DNA of 64,000 bases from an uncultured Fibrobacter sp. (GTDB taxonomy: Bacteria; Fibrobacterota; Fibrobacteria; Fibrobacterales; Fibrobacteraceae), in assembly GCA_934691725.1 (NCBI GenBank), contig CAKUTF010000005.1, positions 41,182 through 105,181 on the forward strand. The letters run 5' to 3'. Both the position numbers and the translations under genes were made by a program. Under the pieces are notes generated by a model. It was not told the origin of the DNA. It made no database searches and saw nothing but the letters and a program-made list of their open reading frames with translations. Of this stretch, positions 60,182-64,000 are shown piece by piece (the first letter of the stretch is position 1; each line of letters begins with the position of its first letter).

Positions 60182-60459
60182 GAAATTTCTCCTTTAGATT
60201 TCAGTTTTTGCGAAACGATGTAAAATGCGCTTCCGGCGCAGACGACAATCAATCCGAGAAAGAAATCTGCCTTACTCAAGTCCAGAAAACTTTCCCCGTT
60301 CATCACCGCCGCAAAGCCGTCAACGCTCCACATCAGGCTTGCGCCCAAAAACATAAGAAACGTCGTCTTCGCGCTTTTCGAATCCAAATTTCGCTTGGAG
60401 CGGGAAATAAAAAGTTTCAGATAGGCAAGCGTTGCTAGAATAGACAGAATTAGGCACAT
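60178..60459 (-). CDS. Small membrane protein B in the Lar-linked run
   Basis: 93 residues from the ATG at 60459 (GGAG 6-9 bases upstream). It has an N-terminal hydrophobic segment (CLILSILATLAYLKLFI), a second (TFLMFLGASLMWSVDGFAAVM) and a third (FFLGLIVVCAGSAFYIV). It overlaps the preceding small membrane gene by 10 bases and the DUF362 gene as ATGA. No family was recognised; the two small membrane proteins may form a complex. Confidence 0.65.
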   Translation of the reverse strand: MCLILSILATLAYLKLFISRSKRNLDSKSAKTTFLMFLGASLMWSVDGFAAVMNGESFLDLSKADFFLGLIVVCAGSAFYIVSQKLKSKGEIS

Positions 60460-60827
60460 GGGCTTTCTCCTTTCGAATGCGCCAGAATTTTTTTCTTGAT
60501 TGCGCCCGCTCCGAGCCACAACGCCCACACCGCGGTTGTCAAAACGGCCATTCCGACGCCATTTGTCGCCATTTCCTTGAGCATTACCGCCGTCTCCGCA
60601 GAAGATTCCATTGCCGTCAGGAAAGGCGGAACGACTGTCAATTCTCCATGGTAAAAATGTTCTACGGCGAGTAAAAAACTCCCGCCATAGAGCATCTTTT
60701 CCAGAACGGAAACTTTGTCGCTTATCTTCTGGACCGTTTCACCTGCATCCTTTCCGGAACGCAACGCGATCCGCTTCACCGCCGAAACAGCGATTCCTTC
60801 TGCGAGCGGGACTAACAAACAAGCCAT
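60450..60827 (-). CDS. Small membrane protein A in the Lar-linked run
   Basis: 125 residues. The first hydrophobic segment (ACLLVPLAEGIAVSAVKRIAL) precedes a helical linker with possible soluble faces (SGKDAGETVQKISDKVSVLEKML). A second segment follows (GGSFLLAVEHFYHGELTVVPPFLTAM) with His78-Tyr-His-Gly in the middle, and a third (GVGMAVLTTAVWALWLGAGAI). The paired histidines near the membrane are suggestive of metal or haem binding, but this is unproven. It is 20 bases after larC. Confidence 0.65.
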   Translation of the reverse strand: MACLLVPLAEGIAVSAVKRIALRSGKDAGETVQKISDKVSVLEKMLYGGSFLLAVEHFYHGELTVVPPFLTAMESSAETAVMLKEMATNGVGMAVLTTAVWALWLGAGAIKKKILAHSKGESPCA

Positions 60828-60847
60828 ATTGGACCTCCGTGATTGAA

Positions 60848-62137
60848 TTATGGTTGATTTTCGTTTAGAAATTTTTCAGCGATGCCGAAGATTTTTTGAT
60901 AGACGACATCAAACGGCAAGGCTCTTTCTTGGCTCACCGCCTTTACGCTTTCATATTCGGGATAAATTTTCCGAACTTCGCCTATCCGGACAACTTTAAC
61001 GTGAACATTTCCCCATTCCGTCGGAACGGAAATTTCTGTCCGCGGCAAAACGACCCGATCCTTTTCCGCAATACGGATTCCAATCGCCGTCGTATGCAAA
61101 AAGACGAGCTTTTCCAGATTCTTTACATTTTCCGCATTGCAGAGAACCGTGAGCATATTCGCCGGGCGATTCTTTTTCATAAAGCACGGTGTAAATGTCA
61201 CATCGAGCGCACCGTTTTGCAAGAGAAGTTCCGAGAGAAATCCCAAGTTTTCACCGGTACAGTCGTCAATGTTGGTGTTCAGTTCAAAGATTTTATCTTT
61301 CAAGAAAGAAGGCTTTTCGTCAAAATTTTCAGAAGACGATTCTTCGATGAGAAAGGCCCTTAAAATGCTCGGGCGGTTATAAGTCCTTTTCCCGGCGCCG
61401 AGCCCGACATTACAAATTTCGAACTCGTGTGGCAGTCGGTCCCCGGTCTTTACCGCAGCGACAAATGCGGCTCCCGTCGGCGTGACAAATTCGCCTTCTT
61501 CATCGATAAAGGAAAGCTTCAACGCATTTTCCTGGGCAATGTTTGCGACAGCCGGAACGGGAATCGGCAGAAGTCCATGGGCGCAACGAACGGTTCCTCG
61601 CCCTTCGCAAAGAAACGGCACATAGATGTTTTGAATCCGGAATTTTTCTTTTAAATCGTCCAGGCATACGGAAAGAGCGATGACATCCACAATGGAATCG
61701 ACCGCGCCGACTTCGTGAAAATGTATCTGTTCCACGGGAATTCCGTGCGCCTTGCTTTCCGCCCGGGCGATGATTTCAAAAATCTTCCAGGCAATCGTAC
61801 GGGCGTTTTCCGACATTTCTGTTTTCCGGATAATCTCTTTGATTTCCAAAATCCCGCGATGTTCGTGGTGATGGGAATGCTCGTGATGAGGATCCTTCCC
61901 AAAAAGAAATTCCATGTCATGGTCGTGATTTTTATGCAATGCGTCTAGGATGACGTCAAAATCGTGGCAATCGATTCCGCATTTCTGGACGTGGGAAATC
62001 TTAACCTGGAAACCATCCACCGGAATCGTCTCCAGTGTTTTCAGCAACGCTTCCCTGTTCGCGCCGAGGCCTATCATCGCGGCGACGGCCATATCTCCGC
62101 TGATTCCAGAATTACATTCAAAATAAAGACTTTTCAT
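60848..62137 (-). CDS. larC: Nickel-insertion protein LarC (pyridinium-dithiocarboxylate nickel pincer synthesis)
   Basis: 429 residues in one uninterrupted frame; in Lactobacillus plantarum the full protein needs a programmed frameshift between larC1 and larC2, which is not needed here. The N-terminal YFECNSGISGDMAVAA is the family signature. A histidine-rich loop (His71, 73, 84, 85, 87, 89, 90, 91, 93) is a nickel store or delivery site. CTP is the usual co-substrate for nickel insertion. The CDDCTGENLGF-like segment and the C-terminal domain match the family. The ATG overlaps larB as ATGA. larA was not found in the window. Confidence 0.94.
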   Translation of the reverse strand: MKSLYFECNSGISGDMAVAAMIGLGANREALLKTLETIPVDGFQVKISHVQKCGIDCHDFDVILDALHKNHDHDMEFLFGKDPHHEHSHHHEHRGILEIKEIIRKTEMSENARTIAWKIFEIIARAESKAHGIPVEQIHFHEVGAVDSIVDVIALSVCLDDLKEKFRIQNIYVPFLCEGRGTVRCAHGLLPIPVPAVANIAQENALKLSFIDEEGEFVTPTGAAFVAAVKTGDRLPHEFEICNVGLGAGKRTYNRPSILRAFLIEESSSENFDEKPSFLKDKIFELNTNIDDCTGENLGFLSELLLQNGALDVTFTPCFMKKNRPANMLTVLCNAENVKNLEKLVFLHTTAIGIRIAEKDRVVLPRTEISVPTEWGNVHVKVVRIGEVRKIYPEYESVKAVSQERALPFDVVYQKIFGIAEKFLNENQP

Positions 62138-62820
62138 CGGATACCTTCCGCCAAGCGATTAATTTGTGTGGCAATATATCCCGCACCGAATCCGTTGTCG
62201 ATATTGACAACCGAAATTCCGCTTGCGCAGGAGTTTATCATCGAAAGCAGTGTGGAAATTCCGTTCAGGTTCGCCCCATACCCTACCGAAGTCGGAACGC
62301 AAATTACCGGAACTTTGACAAGGCCACCCAAAACAGACGCCAAAGCGCCTTCCATTCCGGCAACAGCAATGACGACATTCGCTTTCCGAATCTCGTTTAT
62401 CTTGTCTAGAAGGCGATGAATCCCGGCGACACCGATATCAAAAAAGCGACGCACATTTCCGCCAAAATATTCTGCCGTTCCCGCTGCCTCCTCTGCAACG
62501 GGAATATCCGCCGTTCCCGCAGAACATACCGCGATATTTCCAATTCCATTTTGTGCGTCCAAAGGTTCCATCTTTATTTTCAAGAGCCGAGAAACCCGGT
62601 CGTATTCCACCTCTTTTCCCAGTTCATTTTGAAGCATTTCGGCCTGTTCCATCGAAGCGCGCGTTCCAAAGACCTTGCCGTTTTTTTCAAGCAACGTCTT
62701 GCATATTTGGAGAAGATGCGCATCGTTTTTCCCTTGGCAAAAAACAACTTCGGGAAATCCCGTCCGGTTTTCACGATCCAAGTCCAATTTGGCAAATTCC
62801 AAGTTTTCCGTTTTTTCCAT
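62134..62820 (-). CDS. larB: Nicotinic acid adenine dinucleotide carboxylase/hydrolase LarB
   Basis: 228 residues. The C-terminal half is a PurE/AIR-carboxylase-like domain (IAVCSAGTADIPVAEEAAGTAEYFG, then VAVAGMEGALASVLGGLVKVPVICVPTSVGYG), preceded by the family's N-terminal domain (EVVFCQGKNDAHLLQI). LarB carboxylates NaAD at C5 and hydrolyses it to make the pyridine-dicarboxylate mononucleotide, the first step of nickel-pincer cofactor synthesis. It lies between larE (7-base gap) and larC (ATGA overlap). Confidence 0.95.
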   Translation of the reverse strand: MEKTENLEFAKLDLDRENRTGFPEVVFCQGKNDAHLLQICKTLLEKNGKVFGTRASMEQAEMLQNELGKEVEYDRVSRLLKIKMEPLDAQNGIGNIAVCSAGTADIPVAEEAAGTAEYFGGNVRRFFDIGVAGIHRLLDKINEIRKANVVIAVAGMEGALASVLGGLVKVPVICVPTSVGYGANLNGISTLLSMINSCASGISVVNIDNGFGAGYIATQINRLAEGIR

Positions 62821-62827
62821 TTTACCC

Positions 62828-63625
62828 TCAGAGATTCACATTCATCGAACCGCTTTTAAAACCGCACAAATCCACTGTCACATAATCGAAACGCAACGCT
62901 TTTAACTTATCTGTAATCTCGGAACGCAACAGAAAAACTTTTCCCAGATCCTGCGGCAAGACTTCTATCCGCGCGAGATTTTGATGAACCCGGACACGAA
63001 TCTGCCGAAACCCTTTCGAAAGAAAAAAGTCCTCTGCCTTTTCCACCCTTTCGAGATTTTCCCGGGTCAGCGTTTCCCCATAGGCAAAGCGGCTTGCGAG
63101 ACAGGCAAAAGAAGGATGGTCCCATGTTTTCAGCCCGACAAGTTTTGACGCTTCCCGAATATCTGCCTTGGTAAATCCCAATTCCTTGAGCGGGCTTTTG
63201 ATACGAAGCTCCGAAAGTGCCAAGAGTCCCGGGCGATAATCTCCCACGTCATCAGCATTTGTACCGTCGATGACCGATTGCAAATTTTCTCTTTTAGCGA
63301 TTTGGCAAATATTTTCAAAAATACTCTTCTTGCAAAGGTAACAGCGATTTTTAGGATTTTCCCGAACTCCGCGAATTTCAAGCGGATCAACCGAGAGAAC
63401 TTCCTGACGAATTTTTTCTTCCTCGCAAAAACGCTTCGCCGAAAGGCGCTCTCTTTCGGGAACAAAGCAAGACGCAACCGTTACGGCAATAGCCTTTTCG
63501 CCCAAGACATCGTGCGCCATTTTCAACAGAAACGAGGAATCGACGCCGCCCGAAAAGGCGACCGCGACACTTTTCAAGTCCGCGAGATACTTTTTCAATC
63601 GAGCCAGTTTCTCTAAATCCAACAC
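62828..63625 (-). CDS. larE: Pyridinium sulfur-transferase LarE, three-cysteine type
   Basis: 265 residues. PP-loop ATPase (SGGVDS at 25-30) that adenylates the carboxylate and adds sulphur. Three cysteines are present: Cys95 and Cys98 in RCYLC, and Cys175 in FACLAS. In the L. plantarum enzyme only the last is present and is a sacrificial sulphur donor; enzymes with all three can carry a 4Fe-4S cluster and act catalytically, so this one is likely the cluster type (inference). The start is GTG (AGGAA 8 bases upstream). It is the first gene of the Lar-linked run. Confidence 0.94.
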   Translation of the reverse strand: MLDLEKLARLKKYLADLKSVAVAFSGGVDSSFLLKMAHDVLGEKAIAVTVASCFVPERERLSAKRFCEEEKIRQEVLSVDPLEIRGVRENPKNRCYLCKKSIFENICQIAKRENLQSVIDGTNADDVGDYRPGLLALSELRIKSPLKELGFTKADIREASKLVGLKTWDHPSFACLASRFAYGETLTRENLERVEKAEDFFLSKGFRQIRVRVHQNLARIEVLPQDLGKVFLLRSEITDKLKALRFDYVTVDLCGFKSGSMNVNL

Positions 63626-63699
63626 TCACAAAATTCCTTGCCAAAAGTTTTACTTTCTATAATTTACAACCTAGAGTTCACTCTAAGGCAACGGTTTTT

Positions 63700-63930
63700 A
63701 GGAAAAATTTTTCAATTTTTGAATGGGATGTGAAATTTTTAGCGAGCTGCAGTCAGGGAACAGTTGTCTGATGGGAAGAGGGACGAGGGGTTGTTAGAAC
63801 TTAGAACTGAGATTTTAGAGCTTAGCAAATAGTTGATGGTTGAATGGAATCAGGAGGCTGAAATTAGTTGTTTGAAGGGATGAGGGACACGGGAAGCGGG
63901 ACGCGGTTGTTAGAACTTGGAACTGAGAGC
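63700..63930. repeat. Second block of degenerate short repeats
   Basis: This non-coding block shares words with 31.33-31.75 kb: AGGGAACAGTTGTC (63755-63768), AGAACTTAGAACTGAGA (63796-63812), GAGCTTAG, AATCAGGAGGC (63848-63858), GGGACACGGGA (63884-63894) and AGAACTTGGAACTGAGAGCTT (63912-63932). The order is a cyclic shift of the first block. The rest of 63626-63699 is AT-rich without a gene. Confidence 0.7.
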
Positions 63931-63959
63931 TTGTTTTCATAGCGAGAATATGCTATAAT
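63931..63959 (+). promoter_or_regulatory. Near-consensus promoter for the right-edge gene
   Basis: TTGTTT (63931-63936), a 17-base spacer and a perfect TATAAT (63954-63959). The predicted start falls within 2-3 bases of an ATG at 63966, so the transcript could be leaderless or nearly so. The -35 lies inside the end of the repeat block. Confidence 0.6.
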
Positions 63960-63965
63960 AACGTC

Positions 63966-64000
63966 ATGAAAGAAGCAAGGCAGAGGCGCAAGCCGTACCC
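63966..64000 (+). CDS. Partial gene running off the right edge
   Basis: ATG followed by an open frame encoding MKEARQRRKPYP; only 11-12 codons are visible. No Shine-Dalgarno sequence lies between the promoter and the ATG. The basic start recalls some small transposases (for example REP-associated ones), but the visible part is far too short to identify. Confidence 0.4.
   Translation, partial: MKEARQRRKPY

Noticed and set aside
63966..64000. REP-associated transposase start
   Set aside because: The basic MKEARQRRKP start is compatible, but 11 codons are too few to claim it.

Overview
This window looks like a chromosomal segment of a Fibrobacter-type Gram-negative bacterium (phylum Fibrobacterota). 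The assignment is an inference from gene content: serine-rich linkers after the lipobox of exported lipoproteins, a secreted GH5 cellulase with a C-terminal sorting-tail-like domain, many outer-membrane barrels ending in an aromatic residue, a CotH-kinase/lamin-tail lipoprotein, futalosine-pathway menaquinone genes, and a TolQ/TolR/TonB-like set beside TPR and OmpA proteins. No ribosomal RNA, phage, IS element or CRISPR array was seen.

Layout. 1-3.2 kb (+) carries four small exported proteins, two with perfectly spaced duplicated cysteine modules. 3.3-6.8 kb (+) is an AT-richer pair: a RavA/MoxR AAA+ ATPase and a J-domain protein ending in a ViaA-like VWA domain. 6.8-16.2 kb (-) holds a DUF4143 ATPase, then a six-gene run gtrA, FAD oxidoreductase, two GT-C glycosyltransferases (one with an NPCBM domain), an M16 peptidase and murD. 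16.3-17.6 kb (+) is the cellulase. 17.7-23.3 kb (-) has two barrels, rsmB, fmt and a porin-like protein. 23.6-26.5 kb has a lipoprotein, an M18 aminopeptidase and birA. 26.5-28.7 kb (-) is a type II-like restriction-modification pair, preceded by a candidate structured RNA. 29.0-31.3 kb (-) is a quinone-tailoring operon (methyltransferase, UbiX, UbiA). 31.3-31.75 kb is a non-coding degenerate repeat block, followed by a CotH lipoprotein. tRNA-Phe and tRNA-Ser lie at 34.3-34.5 kb.

34.5-41.2 kb (-) is comF and the rod-shape operon mreB-mreC-mreD-mrdA-rodA. 41.2-53.4 kb (-) encodes a putative envelope-spanning machine: OmpA/beta-helix protein, barrel-TPR protein, 1248-residue TPR protein, TolQ/ExbB, two TolR/ExbD, a TonB/AgmX-like protein and another barrel. 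Its parts list resembles the Agl-Glt gliding motor and Tol-Pal. 53.6 kb holds a histone H1-like protein. 53.9-57.7 kb (-) is tyrS, a PfkB kinase, mqnB and mqnD. 57.8-63.6 kb (-) is a larE-larB-larC operon for the nickel-pincer cofactor, continuing into two small membrane proteins, an exported DUF362 protein, an exported cyclophilin-like protein and a permease. The right edge repeats the 31.4 kb block and starts a new gene behind a near-consensus promoter.

Many gene pairs overlap as ATGA, which suggests translational coupling. The most noteworthy items are the J-domain/ViaA fusion, the Lar operon without larA, the envelope motor next to mreB, the structured RNA before the methyltransferase, and the degenerate repeat blocks.
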